A DNA stretch of 64,000 nucleotides. It comes from Desulfobacteraceae bacterium. GTDB lineage: Bacteria; Desulfobacterota; Desulfobacteria; Desulfobacterales; Desulfosalsimonadaceae. Location of the stretch: assembly GCA_014237465.1 (NCBI GenBank), contig JABZFM010000010.1, forward strand, positions 60,267-124,266, in the 5' to 3' direction. The notes below the pieces were generated by a model. That model had not been told where the DNA came from and did not search any database. It saw nothing but the letters and a program-made list of their open reading frames with translations. Position numbers and translations under genes: made by a program. This document shows, in pieces, positions 34,173 to 44,182 of this stretch. Numbering within the stretch: position 1 is the stretch's first letter; every line of letters starts with the position of its first letter.

Positions 34173-34333
34173 GATGGATTCGTAAAAAGTGTCGCTTTTA
34201 ACAAAAGATGGCTAAGTTAAAAGTTCCATATACAAGGCGTAGCTTTTTTTCAGGCACGAAGGCATACATGTAGTATGTTGAGTGTCTGAGAAAAAGCTAC
34301 AACGCAGTAGATGGGACTTTTAACTTAGCCATC
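34173..34333. repeat. Family B palindromic element, copy 1, beside a family A end
   Basis: 34207-34224 (GATGGCTAAGTTAAAAGT) is the exact inverted repeat of 34316-34333. Inner arms GTAGCTTTTTTTCAGGCAC and GTGTCTGAGAAAAAGCTAC also pair. The stretch 34173-34189 (GATGGATTCGTAAAAAG) is the left end of a family A element, so one element lies against or inside another. The copy ends 18 bp before the lipA start. Confidence 0.85.
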
Positions 34334-34351
34334 AAGATTGGTTGGATACAA

Positions 34352-35245
34352 ATGGAAAACCTAACACATGATATCAGGGTAAGAAAACCCAAGTGGTTGA
34401 GGCGCCGCCTTCCCGCAGGGCCAGCCTATGAAGGTGTATGCCGGATGATTGCCTCAAAAAATTTGCATACTGTTTGCCAGGAGGCTAAATGCCCCAACGT
34501 ATGGGAGTGTTTTGCAAAACACACGGCAACATTTATGATTTTGGGAGACCGGTGCACAAGAAATTGCAAGTTTTGCGGCGTAAAGCATGGCCCGATTGGT
34601 TTGCCGGACCCCGAAGAGCCCGTCCGTGTGGCTTCAGGCGTAAAAGAGCTGGGATTGAAATATGTAACCATAACATCCGTAACACGGGATGATCTTGAAG
34701 ATGGTGGGGCCAAACTTTTTGTCTCAACCATTAATGAGATCCGCAAAGTCAGCCCCGGCACGCGGGTGGAAGTGCTGATTCCTGATTTTCAGGAAAATAA
34801 AGAAGCGCTTTGGAAAGTTGCCACGGCAAGGCCCGACGTGTTGAATCATAATATAGAGACTGTCCCCCGACTCTATGTTAAAGCACGCCCGCAGGCGGAT
34901 TATAAAAGATCTCTTCTAGTTTTATTTTTAGCGAGAAAAATAGATGATCGCATAGTTACAAAATCAGGCTTAATGCTCGGTCTGGGGGAGTCAGAAGAAG
35001 AATTGCTTCAAACCATGAAAGATCTATTGAAGGCCGGTTGCCGTATACTGACATTGGGGCAGTATTTACAACCGAGCAAAGATCAATTGCCGGTTGAACG
35101 TTTTGTCGAACCGGAAGAATTTGAAAAGTGGCGAAAGATTGGATTGGAAATGGGGTTTGCAGAAGTTGCCAGTGGGCCGTTTGTGAGGAGCTCATATAAT
35201 GCCGGTGAAATTTTTGAATCACTTATGGAGGAAAAATATATATGA
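34352..35245 (+). CDS. lipA: Lipoyl synthase (radical SAM)
   Basis: 297 residues. It inserts two sulfur atoms into octanoyl-GcvH. Both iron-sulfur sites are visible: the auxiliary cluster C-X4-C-X5-C (Cys42, 47, 53; VCQEAKCPNVWEC) and the radical SAM cluster CTRNCKFC (Cys68, 72, 75). The C-terminal RSSY serine ligand is present (FVRSSYNAGE). The conserved start RKPKWLRRRLPAGPAY fits ATG 34352, though no good ribosome-binding site remains because a family B repeat ends just upstream. It overlaps the following ACT gene by 4 bp. Confidence 0.95.
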   Translation: MENLTHDIRVRKPKWLRRRLPAGPAYEGVCRMIASKNLHTVCQEAKCPNVWECFAKHTATFMILGDRCTRNCKFCGVKHGPIGLPDPEEPVRVASGVKELGLKYVTITSVTRDDLEDGGAKLFVSTINEIRKVSPGTRVEVLIPDFQENKEALWKVATARPDVLNHNIETVPRLYVKARPQADYKRSLLVLFLARKIDDRIVTKSGLMLGLGESEEELLQTMKDLLKAGCRILTLGQYLQPSKDQLPVERFVEPEEFEKWRKIGLEMGFAEVASGPFVRSSYNAGEIFESLMEEKYI

Positions 35246-35769
35246 AAAAATTTATGATACTCAATTTGGTGGGAAAAGACCGGCCGGGAATTGTGGATGA
35301 AGTTTCTAAAATTCTTTTTGGGCATGAAGCAAACATAGAAGATAGCCGGATGGCGGCATTAGGGGGCTGTTTTTCAATCATGGCATTGTTTTCATGTAAT
35401 GAAAAAAGCGTTGAAGATGTCGGCAAGGATCTGGAAAATTTAAAAAATAAGGGATTTACAATATCCCTTCATGAAGCCCAGGATCCATCCATGCTGCCCG
35501 AAAAAAAGGTAACACCTCTTACTATCGAAGTGCAGGCTATGGATCATCCAGGTATTGTTCAAGAGCTTGTTCATTTGCTCCACCAGTTTAATTTAAATAT
35601 TCAGTCTTTGGATACTCAAACAACCAATGCACCCCACTCTGGAGATCCACTTTTTCATCTCTCTCTAAAGGCCGAAGTTCATGAAGAAACACCTGTTGCT
35701 GTTGTGAAAGTGAAAGTCAAGGAATTGGCGGATAAAATGGATCTGGATCTCCGATTTATAACTGATTAA
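35242..35769 (+). CDS. Double-ACT-domain protein, GcvR-like
   Basis: 175 residues forming two ACT domains (about 3-75 and 88-170). Motifs: LNLVGKDRPGIVDEVSKIL at the start of the first and VQAMDHPGIVQELVHLLHQF at the start of the second. This is the layout of GcvR, the glycine-responsive regulator of the glycine cleavage genes. Translationally coupled to lipA and at the end of the gcv unit, it probably senses glycine or another amino acid to adjust the pathway. A GcvA-type partner regulator is not in the window. Confidence 0.8.
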   Translation: MKKFMILNLVGKDRPGIVDEVSKILFGHEANIEDSRMAALGGCFSIMALFSCNEKSVEDVGKDLENLKNKGFTISLHEAQDPSMLPEKKVTPLTIEVQAMDHPGIVQELVHLLHQFNLNIQSLDTQTTNAPHSGDPLFHLSLKAEVHEETPVAVVKVKVKELADKMDLDLRFITD

Positions 35770-35794
35770 CTGAAGCTGTGTGGTTAAGTTATTT

Positions 35795-36616
35795 ATGCCA
35801 TATTTTCAGACACAAGATGGCTGTCGCCTGTTTTTTGAATTATACAATAATGATCAGGCAAAACATAATCCGGCGATTGTATTTTTAAATGGATTTACAC
35901 AGACCACTTTGTTTTGGAAATACCAGGTTGGGAAATTTAGAGAGTCATACCAGGTGTTAACCTATGATGCCCGGGCCCAGGGGAATAGCGATTTAAGCGA
36001 TCTTCCTCTGACATTGACCCAGCACGCGAAAGACCTTGTCGATTTATTAACTTTTCTTAAAATAAAAAAGGCGCATTTCATCGGAATAAGCCTTGGTGCC
36101 AGAATTTCTTTGGCCTTTACCAAACTCCAACCCCAAAAAGTGAATAGTTTGATTCTGTGCAGCATTGCAATGGAAACAAGCGCTCACGCTCATCAAATTT
36201 TTCAGGCAGCCAAGAATATTTTAGAGCAGAATGGGAAAGAAAGTATGGCTGAGTATCTGCTTCCATATCTTTCAGGCAGTTATTTTTCCAAGAAAGAACA
36301 AACCTTCAAAAGAGCCATGGCAAAAGCAATCGCAAACAGAAACAAGAAAGAATCTCTTTTCGTACAATTGGAAGCTATGCAAACTTATCCTGACTTTTCA
36401 GAATTGACACTTCCTTTGCAAATTCCATCCCTCTTGATTACCGGGTCTGAAGATCGACTTTTCACTGACAGTGAGGCTGAACGACTTGTAAATCATCTGG
36501 GTGGTCAATGGGAACAGATTCATGACACCGGCCATTCTATTCCTATAGAGATTCCTGATTTGTTTCACAAAATAGTTCGTAAATTTATCGAATCGTGTCC
36601 TATATGCTCAAGATAA
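35795..36616 (+). CDS. Alpha/beta-hydrolase fold protein
   Basis: 273 residues from ATG 35795; a GTG at 35780 would add five. Oxyanion region AIVFLNGFTQTTLFW, nucleophile elbow GISLGAR, acidic residue in ITGSEDRLFT and catalytic His in HDTGHSIPIE are all in place. The order and size fit the 3-oxoadipate enol-lactonase/BioH-like esterase group. No signal peptide, so it is cytoplasmic. It follows the ACT gene by 25 bp, but a link with lipoate or glycine metabolism cannot be shown. Confidence 0.8.
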   Translation: MPYFQTQDGCRLFFELYNNDQAKHNPAIVFLNGFTQTTLFWKYQVGKFRESYQVLTYDARAQGNSDLSDLPLTLTQHAKDLVDLLTFLKIKKAHFIGISLGARISLAFTKLQPQKVNSLILCSIAMETSAHAHQIFQAAKNILEQNGKESMAEYLLPYLSGSYFSKKEQTFKRAMAKAIANRNKKESLFVQLEAMQTYPDFSELTLPLQIPSLLITGSEDRLFTDSEAERLVNHLGGQWEQIHDTGHSIPIEIPDLFHKIVRKFIESCPICSR

Positions 36617-36718
36617 GCACAATTTTAGGCACAATTTTATTTTCCAAATATATTAAGATCCAAAGAAAATTTTGATAAGCATGCTTTTAGACGAAATCTA
36701 TATATCTAACCTAACTTT

Positions 36719-37114
36719 TTAATACCAATCTTCAACTTTAAGTGCGCCGACCCGTTTAAATTCTTTTATATTATGGGTTACAAGTGTCGCCTTTGCTGCC
36801 AATGCAGAGGCTGCAATCAAAACATCATAGGGTCCAATAGGAATTCCTTTCCTTTCCAACTTAATACGAATATCTGCCGCATACACTGCCTCTTCATAAC
36901 CAAAGGGAATAATATTGACCAAAGATAAAAATTCTTTTAATTGACCCTTTCGTTTTTTAGGCGCGCTTGATTTTCCAATGCCGACTTCAAGTTCAAAAAG
37001 AACAATCGTTGGTATCCCAATTTCGCTGGGCGGTTTTGCAAGAAGATGATTTGAGACTTTTCCTAATCCTTTAAAATAATATATTAGCGTGTTTGTATCT
37101 AAAATGTATTTCAT
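36719..37114 (-). CDS. vapC: PIN-domain toxin (VapC-like)
   Basis: 131 residues. The PIN domain acidic residues are visible: YILDTNTLIYYF (Asp6), FELEVGIGKS, GPYDVLIAASALA and VTHNIKEFKRV. VapC toxins are Mg-dependent RNases, often cutting tRNA. The gene overlaps its antitoxin by 4 bp. It points towards lipA-side genes (convergent with the hydrolase). Confidence 0.88.
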   Translation of the reverse strand: MKYILDTNTLIYYFKGLGKVSNHLLAKPPSEIGIPTIVLFELEVGIGKSSAPKKRKGQLKEFLSLVNIIPFGYEEAVYAADIRIKLERKGIPIGPYDVLIAASALAAKATLVTHNIKEFKRVGALKVEDWY

Positions 37115-37341
37115 ATCGACTCTCTTTTAGCATCAGCACCCATGTCTTTCCTGATTTCTTCAGCGGTTGGCATATCTTTCCATTTGCCGGCCAATTTAGC
37201 AATTGATTCGGGCCATGAACTATATGTTTTTTTCTTAATGAGATCGGCAATCCATTTGCTTTTGGAAAGACCACTTTTTTTTACCATGGTTACCATTTTT
37301 TTTTCTGTTTCATGATCCAGATATATTGTAACTTGTCCCAT
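37111..37341 (-). CDS. vapB: Ribbon-helix-helix antitoxin (VapB-like)
   Basis: 76 residues starting MGQVTIYLDHETEKKM, then KKSGLSKSKWIADLIKK: the ribbon-helix-helix DNA-binding pattern. The C-terminal half (WPESIAKLAGKWKD) is the toxin-binding part. The ribosome-binding site AAAGGAG lies upstream of the start on the minus strand. The pair likely represses its own promoter in the gap to the right. Confidence 0.82.
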   Translation of the reverse strand: MGQVTIYLDHETEKKMVTMVKKSGLSKSKWIADLIKKKTYSSWPESIAKLAGKWKDMPTAEEIRKDMGADAKRESI

Positions 37342-37728
37342 AATAATAACTCCTTTACAGTATTTTTAAAAACACTTATATGTTAACATATATGTATTCT
37401 GTATGTCAAAATAATAAATATCAATGTGCTTCACAGCAAACTTTTAAATATAAATATAATAAGGGGTCGGGGAGTTTATCATAGTACCTCCTCTTTAATG
37501 TTCCAAGTGGGACGATTTTCATGATACGTGCGAGAGATAATGATAACAATCCTGTTTTTACAGAATATTTTGGGTCTATAATGCGGGGTGTTCAATGCAG
37601 TGGTGAAGGAAAAGGCAAGGAAACACTTCCTTTTGTACCTGTTAAAAAAAACAGTGAAAAAAGTATCTGGGCATCTAAAATATTTATCGATCGCTTGCGC
37701 CGCTTGTATATGATGGGTGTACCGATTA
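37342..37728. other. Intergenic stretch without a supported gene
   Basis: Nearly 400 bp between vapB and the tRNA-Arg terminator. The AT-rich left part (37360-37460) probably holds the vapBC promoter (minus strand). The frames that cross this area on both strands run through the tRNA gene and show no family signature, so they are not called. Confidence 0.5.
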
Positions 37729-37762
37729 AAAATAGAAAAAGGGTTATCCAAACAGATAACCC
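37729..37762 (-). terminator. Terminator of tRNA-Arg
   Basis: GGGTTATC (37741-37748) pairs with GATAACCC (37755-37762). Read on the minus strand the hairpin is followed by TTTTTCTATTTTT. It lies 11 bases beyond the tRNA 3' end, a standard rho-independent terminator. Confidence 0.8.
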
Positions 37763-37773
37763 CTTGATTTTTA

Positions 37774-37850
37774 TGGCGCGCCCGGCACGATTCGAACGTG
37801 CGACCTACGGATTCGTAGTCCGGCACTCTATCCAGCTGAGCTACGGGCGC
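37774..37850 (-). tRNA. tRNA-Arg (anticodon ACG)
   Basis: 77 nt on the minus strand. Acceptor GCGCCCG pairs with CGGGCGC, followed by G and an encoded CCA. D-arm GCTCAGCTGGATAGAGT, anticodon loop CTACGAA (ACG) and T-arm with GTTCGAATC are all normal. The A34 of this anticodon needs deamination to inosine by TadA, which is encoded 350 bp away. Confidence 0.97.
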
Positions 37851-38072
37851 ATAAAATTTTGTTTTGTCATAAGCCATACGGAAGATGATGTCAATTATTT
37901 TATAGCTTGACGGGTCATGATTTTTTTTATATGTCGCTTTTCGGTACTTATCAAGATATTTTGATAATACCTGAATCCTGCATGAAAACTGAATTATAAA
38001 AATATAATATTTACTTGAAAAGTAAATCAGATGATGATCATTTTTTCACATCTATTTTCACCCGCAGGGCAT

Positions 38073-38163
38073 GCCGGAGGTTCTCATCTGCTGCGTTATT
38101 AATGGCTTGCAATAGTTCATTATGGCTGCGCCATTAAATGCTTTGCATATGGCAGCCTCCGGC
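38073..38163. repeat. REP-like inverted repeat before tadA
   Basis: GCCGGAGG (38073-38080) pairs with CCTCCGGC (38156-38163). Inside, ATTAATGGCTTGCA and GCGCCATTAAATGC give further imperfect pairing. The dyad ends about 35 bp before the chosen tadA start. The rest of 37851-38199 is AT-rich, with ATACCTGAATCCTGCATG near 37967 resembling a motif near 45275. Confidence 0.55.
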
Positions 38164-38199
38164 ACGTGTAAAATTCAGGTAATATATAAAAAAACTCAA

Positions 38200-38697
38200 A
38201 TGACTTTAAATTTTATGACAGAGTCTGAACAAAACACATTGCACAGCGAGCATCATCACTTTATGGAACTGGCTTTAATCGAAGCCGAAAAAGCGTTTAA
38301 TGCTGATGAAGTTCCTGTTGGTGCTGTACTGATCGACCAGAAAGGAGACATTCTTTCTGCCGCCTATAACCAAACCATTTCCCGGCATGACCCGACAGCC
38401 CATGCTGAAATTTCCGTCCTTCGAAAAGCCGGTCAAAAAATCAAAAACTACCGCTTTGTAAACACAACCCTTTATGTTACAGTTGAACCCTGTATTATGT
38501 GCATGGGAGCGATTATCCATTCACGGGTCAGTCATGTTGTTTTCGGGACTCTTGATCCGAAATGGGGAGCTGCAGGCTCTTTGTATGCGTTTCAGAATGA
38601 TTTGCGGCTTAATCATCAGCCCCGTATCACAGAGGGAATTTGCAAAAATCAGTGCAGGCAGTTAATGGTGGACTTTTTTAAAAAAAAACGGCATTAA
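38200..38697 (+). CDS. tadA: tRNA-specific adenosine deaminase
   Basis: 165 residues from ATG 38200 (ATG 38215 is also possible; the frame extends further up through the REP repeat, which is unlikely to be coding). TadA deaminates A34 to inosine in tRNA-Arg(ACG). Zinc/catalytic motifs: TAHAEISVLR (His, Glu) and EPCIMCMGAI (two Cys). The start HHFMELALIEAEKA is typical. The substrate tRNA-Arg(ACG) is encoded just upstream on the other strand. Confidence 0.93.
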   Translation: MTLNFMTESEQNTLHSEHHHFMELALIEAEKAFNADEVPVGAVLIDQKGDILSAAYNQTISRHDPTAHAEISVLRKAGQKIKNYRFVNTTLYVTVEPCIMCMGAIIHSRVSHVVFGTLDPKWGAAGSLYAFQNDLRLNHQPRITEGICKNQCRQLMVDFFKKKRH

Positions 38698-38747
38698 TTT
38701 TTTACAAACAACAAAACAGTACCAGTTATGACGTCATATGGATATAA

Positions 38748-40058
<1,311 letters not shown>

Positions 40059-40096
40059 CATTCTAAAAATTGTAAAATAAATAAAGCACCAACAGT

Positions 40097-40173
40097 CGGG
40101 ACGTGGCTCAGTCTGGTAGAGCACAGCGTTCGGGACGCTGGGGTCGGAGGTTCAAATCCTCTCGTCCCGACCA
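40097..40173 (+). tRNA. tRNA-Pro (anticodon CGG)
   Basis: 77 nt. Acceptor CGGGACG pairs with CGTCCCG, then A and encoded CCA. D-arm GCTCAGTCTGGTAGAGC, anticodon stem CAGCG/CGCTG with loop TTCGGGA (CGG), and T-arm GTTCAAATC are intact. Confidence 0.97.
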
Positions 40174-40188
40174 ATATATATAAATCAG

Positions 40189-40214
40189 CCGGTTAGATGC
40201 TAACCGGTTTTTTT
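40189..40214 (+). terminator. Terminator after tRNA-Pro
   Basis: CCGGTTAG (40189-40196), loop ATG, CTAACCGG (40200-40207), then seven T. A textbook rho-independent terminator 15 bases after the tRNA. Confidence 0.92.
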
Positions 40215-40398
40215 ATGCCCGAATTTTAAACAATCTACCGTACTTTCCAAAAAATTGTTGTAATTATTGAGACCAAGATGATATCGATATTAATTAAATA
40301 TTTTATTCACAGTTTTTGAATAATTTGTGAAAAATTTGTTCATTTAACCAAAATCTGACTTTTTCAAGATCATCTTAACTATGGAAGGAAATAAATTA

Positions 40399-41442
40399 AT
40401 GCGTATTTCTATCGAAAAACCTGTATGGATAATGATCATTTTCACAATAGCGATTTGCCTGGTCGGGTCTGCGTCAGCTGCTGATAATGACCCGAAAGTC
40501 AAAGTGGAAAAACCTGCTGGTAATTTTGTCGCCCTTGTAAACGGCGTTGAAATTTCTCAAGTTGATCTTGAAAGAAAATTTAAACTTATCAAAGAACGAT
40601 ACGCAAGTATGGGAATACCATTAGATGATACAAAGCTGAATGAATTTAAGGATAATATTCTAAAAAGCCTGATTGAACAGGAGGTCATGTTTCAGGAAAG
40701 TGTTGCCCAGGGCATAAAAATTGATCCGGAAGAGATAAAGGCGGAGCTTGATAACTTTAAAAAACAATTTGAAACTGAAGCGGCTTTCAAAAAACAGATT
40801 ACGGATATGAATTATAGCGAAGATGCGATTTTATCTCAAATTAAACAAAGCAAAAGCATTCAAATGTTTATTGAACAAAAAGTAATGCCCACCATTTCCA
40901 TATCAGAAGAAGCAGCGAGGGCTTATTTTGACACGCATCCGGATGAATTCAAAATGCCGGAACGCGTTCGGGTAAGTCATATCCTTTTAAAAGTTGATCC
41001 CAAAGCATCTGAAGCATCAAAAGCTGAAATACTAAAAAAAATTGAAGGCATTAAAAGCAAACTGGATAATGGTGAAGACTTTGCCAAGCTGGCAGGTGAA
41101 AATTCAGATTGTCCGAGCAGCGCTAAGGGCGGTGATTTAGGATTCTTTGGCCGCGGTCAAATGGTCAAGCCGTTTGAAGAAGCAGCCTTTGCTTTAAAAG
41201 CCGGTGAAGTCAGTGATGTGGTTGAAACCCGTTTTGGTTATCACATTATTAAATCACAGGAAAAAGAAATATCCACAACACTTGCCTTTGATGACATTAA
41301 GGAAAAACTGATTGCCAGATTACAAGAAGACAAATTTAAGGAAATGTTCCCGTCCTATATCGAATCCCTGAAAGCAAAATATAAAATTGAAATTCCTGGC
41401 AATGAGAGCAATGCATCAACGGAGAAAGCGTCAAAAGAGTAA
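40399..41442 (+). CDS. Periplasmic peptidyl-prolyl isomerase, SurA/PpiC type
   Basis: 347 residues from ATG 40399, chosen because GGAAGGA lies 8 bases upstream; the ATG at 40381 has no such site. Signal peptide: [20 protein letters not shown]. An N-terminal chaperone region (Sur[20 protein letters not shown]) is followed by one parvulin domain (about 190-290: [40 protein letters not shown]). It helps fold exported proteins, probably outer-membrane ones such as the DUF1302 barrel. Confidence 0.88.
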   Translation: MRISIEKPVWIMIIFTIAICLVGSASAADNDPKVKVEKPAGNFVALVNGVEISQVDLERKFKLIKERYASMGIPLDDTKLNEFKDNILKSLIEQEVMFQESVAQGIKIDPEEIKAELDNFKKQFETEAAFKKQITDMNYSEDAILSQIKQSKSIQMFIEQKVMPTISISEEAARAYFDTHPDEFKMPERVRVSHILLKVDPKASEASKAEILKKIEGIKSKLDNGEDFAKLAGENSDCPSSAKGGDLGFFGRGQMVKPFEEAAFALKAGEVSDVVETRFGYHIIKSQEKEISTTLAFDDIKEKLIARLQEDKFKEMFPSYIESLKAKYKIEIPGNESNASTEKASKE

Positions 41443-41514
41443 AATCGATTAATAGACGCAAAGTAAGGATAAATATTTACTGATAAAGGCTTGCCAGAGA
41501 AGGAGAAAACAAAA

Positions 41515-42528
41515 ATGACAAAAATGGTGATAAAGGGTACCGGCCGTTACCTGCCCGAAAGAGTCGTGACAAATGATGATCTGACCAAAATTATGGATAC
41601 AACTGATGAATGGATTCAGCAACGCACTGGTATTGAAGAACGCCGATGGGTTCCAGAGGAAGGGAACGTCGGTGCTTCCGACCTGGGTCTGGAAGCATCG
41701 AAAATTGCCTTAAGCCGGGCAGGGTGGGAACCGAAAGACCTAGATCTGATTATATTCGGCACCTTAAGCCCGGATCTTTTTTTCCCGGGTTCCGGTTGCT
41801 TACTGCAAAGCAAGCTCGGCTTGAAATCAACACCGGCGCTTGATATCCGCCAGCAGTGCACCGGATTTCTCTATGGCATGGAGATTGCTGACGCGTATAT
41901 TAAAAGTGGTTATGCGTCCCGTATTTTACTGGTTGGTGCTGAGGTTCACAGCACCGGTATAGAAATGGCGACACGGGGCAGGGATGTCACGGTCATATTC
42001 GGAGATGGCGCCGGCGCGGTTTGTTTAGAAGGCGTTGAAACTGACGAAAATGTGGGTGTGTTGGCAACAAGCCTCCATGCCCAGGGCGATCATGCCGAAG
42101 CCTTGATGGTAGAAATACCAGCTTCAAGAATTTCTCCCACCAGAGTTACCCATGAACATTTAGATGAAGGCCGACAATGGCCGAAAATGGATGGCCGGAA
42201 CATATTCAAGCTGGCGGTAAAAAGACTGCCCGAAGTGTCGCAGACAGTGCTGGATAAGGCCGGTTTAACAATAGATGATATAGACATGGTAATTCCGCAC
42301 CAGGCAAACCTTCGAATCAATCAGTTTTTTCAGAAATCCATGAATATTCCGGATGAAAAAATATTCAACAACATTCAGAAATACGGCAATACAACCGCAG
42401 GCACTATTCCCATTGCCTTAGATGAAGTCATTGAACAAAAATTGATCCCGGAGGAGAAAAGCACACTCCTTTTTGCCGGTCTCGGGGCTGGGGTGACGTG
42501 GGGGGCAATGATATTTCGTTTTATGTGA
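41515..42528 (+). CDS. fabH: 3-oxoacyl-ACP synthase III
   Basis: 337 residues from ATG 41515 (AAGGAG 9 bases upstream); an in-frame TTG at 41491 is less likely. FabH condenses acetyl-CoA or another acyl-CoA with malonyl-ACP to start fatty acid synthesis. Catalytic triad: Cys115 (DIRQQCTGF), His in IPHQANLRI and Asn in YGNTTAGTIP. The gene is alone rather than in a fab cluster; it may serve a specialised starter unit, but the sequence does not show which. Confidence 0.92.
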   Translation: MTKMVIKGTGRYLPERVVTNDDLTKIMDTTDEWIQQRTGIEERRWVPEEGNVGASDLGLEASKIALSRAGWEPKDLDLIIFGTLSPDLFFPGSGCLLQSKLGLKSTPALDIRQQCTGFLYGMEIADAYIKSGYASRILLVGAEVHSTGIEMATRGRDVTVIFGDGAGAVCLEGVETDENVGVLATSLHAQGDHAEALMVEIPASRISPTRVTHEHLDEGRQWPKMDGRNIFKLAVKRLPEVSQTVLDKAGLTIDDIDMVIPHQANLRINQFFQKSMNIPDEKIFNNIQKYGNTTAGTIPIALDEVIEQKLIPEEKSTLLFAGLGAGVTWGAMIFRFM

Positions 42529-42541
42529 TGGCTTAAAAAAA

Positions 42542-44164
42542 TTAAATTTTTTTATTGAATAAAACGTCTAAATAAAATTTTCGAACAGGATCCCGGTTAT
42601 CAAACTGATAATCGGGATTTTTATTTTTTTCTGCAATCTCATTCCTGATTGCACCGGCCATGGTTTTTCCCAGTTCCACACCGTATTGATCAAATGGATT
42701 GATGTCCCATATAAAGGCCTCAAAAACCGTCTTCGCCTCGTAAAATGCCAGGAGTCGTCCGATATTTTCCGGTGACAGGTCATTGATCAAAAGGGTTGAC
42801 GAGGGACGGTTACCGGAAAAACATTTTGCCGGGTTGCTGTCATCTTTACCTTCAGCCAGGGCCTGGGGTTGTGCAATAAGGTTCGCCCAAAGTTCCTGAT
42901 GATTGGTGACGCCTTTTGATTTGCCGGGATACTCTTTGTGATACGGGTTGACCACGCCGATAAACTCAATGGGAAAGGGCCGCCCCTGGTGGGCCAGCTG
43001 GAAAAATGAATGCTGGGCGTTAGTGCCTGGTTCACCAAAAATAATGCTGCCACATGGCAAATCAACTACTTCACCGTGCCTGGATACTGATTTTCCGTTG
43101 CTTTCCATGGATAGCTGCTGGATATGGGCGGCAAGCCTGGATAGCGCAGAAGAATAGGGGATCAGCCCCTGGGCAGGGTAGCCGAGAAAATTATTGTTCC
43201 AGACACTGATCAAAGCAGCTATTAAAGGGAGATTCTCCTCTTCAGGGGCCGTGTTCGCATGAATATCCATTACTTCAGCCCCTTTTAAAAAATTTTCAAA
43301 CCGGTCATACCCGAGATAAAGACTTAACGGGACACCGCCGACGGCTGACGTAACACTGTATCTTCCGCCGATAAAATCAAACATGTGAAATGATTTCAGG
43401 ACCGGATTGGACGGATCATCACCAGGGCTTCCCTTACTGGTCACCGTAACGATATGATCTTTGGCGTCAAGTCCTTTTTGATCCAAAAATTGAAGCACCT
43501 GACGGGTATTTGCCAGAGTTTCAGCCGTGGTATAGCTTTTTGACACAACCACCCACAAGGTGGTCTCAGGCACAATACAGCCGACGATCGCCCCAAAATT
43601 ATCAATATCCACATTTGAAAGAAAATGCAGCTTAATGCCTTTATCAGCAAGATTCCAAAGAGCGGTAGCAGCAAACTCCGTTCCAAGATAGGACCCGCCG
43701 ATTCCGATAATAACAACATCCTTAAACAGTGATCCGTTTGCGCATTTGATTTTGCCGGAATGAATAGCAGCGGAAAAATTCCGGATCTCATCCCGGATTC
43801 TTCTCATATCCGGCATCACATCCATGTTATTGCTCATTACCGGATTATCTGAAAAATTGCGTGTGGCCGTATGCAATGCAGCCCGGTTTTCCGTGGTATT
43901 AACCTGTTCACCGGTCATCATCTGATTGAAACGCTGTCTTATTTTTCGGGCTTTTGCTAGATTGACCAGGCCCTTTAACACTTGTTCATCAATTCGCTGA
44001 CGGGTAAAATCATAAAATAATCCACCCTCGCGTATTAAAAAATTTTCCAGTCGATTCTTTTGCTTGACCAGATGCTTTAAATAATTTTCCGGCAATGCCA
44101 TCCGCCTGGCGTGCTCTGTCAGTTGCCTCCACTCAGGCATTGATTTTAAATGACCTTCCGTCAT
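42542..44164 (-). CDS. pgi: Glucose-6-phosphate isomerase
   Basis: 540 residues from the ATG at 44164 (GAGG 8 bases upstream; a GTG 9 bp earlier is possible). Signatures: GIGGSYLGTEFAATAL, VVSKSYTTAET, QLSMESNGKSVSR (catalytic Glu), GEPGTNAQHSFFQLAHQG (His) and DQYGVELGKTMAG (Lys). Links glycolysis and fructose-6-phosphate, the precursor for the GlmM and GDP-fucose routes encoded nearby. It follows the DHH gene by 18 bp in one operon. Converges with fabH with only 13 bp between stops. Confidence 0.96.
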   Translation of the reverse strand: MTEGHLKSMPEWRQLTEHARRMALPENYLKHLVKQKNRLENFLIREGGLFYDFTRQRIDEQVLKGLVNLAKARKIRQRFNQMMTGEQVNTTENRAALHTATRNFSDNPVMSNNMDVMPDMRRIRDEIRNFSAAIHSGKIKCANGSLFKDVVIIGIGGSYLGTEFAATALWNLADKGIKLHFLSNVDIDNFGAIVGCIVPETTLWVVVSKSYTTAETLANTRQVLQFLDQKGLDAKDHIVTVTSKGSPGDDPSNPVLKSFHMFDFIGGRYSVTSAVGGVPLSLYLGYDRFENFLKGAEVMDIHANTAPEEENLPLIAALISVWNNNFLGYPAQGLIPYSSALSRLAAHIQQLSMESNGKSVSRHGEVVDLPCGSIIFGEPGTNAQHSFFQLAHQGRPFPIEFIGVVNPYHKEYPGKSKGVTNHQELWANLIAQPQALAEGKDDSNPAKCFSGNRPSSTLLINDLSPENIGRLLAFYEAKTVFEAFIWDINPFDQYGVELGKTMAGAIRNEIAEKNKNPDYQFDNRDPVRKFYLDVLFNKKI

Positions 44165-44182
44165 TGCACCCACCTCGACACT

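Noticed and set aside
37479..37910. Overlapping reading frames of about 130 codons on both strands across the tRNA-Arg gene
   Set aside because: The recognisable parts (for example [19 protein letters not shown] and [13 protein letters not shown]) are the well-known false translations of a tRNA-Arg gene; no ribosome-binding site or family supports them.
38122..38199. Longer N-terminus for tadA
   Set aside because: It would be encoded by a REP-like dyad and is not seen in TadA proteins.
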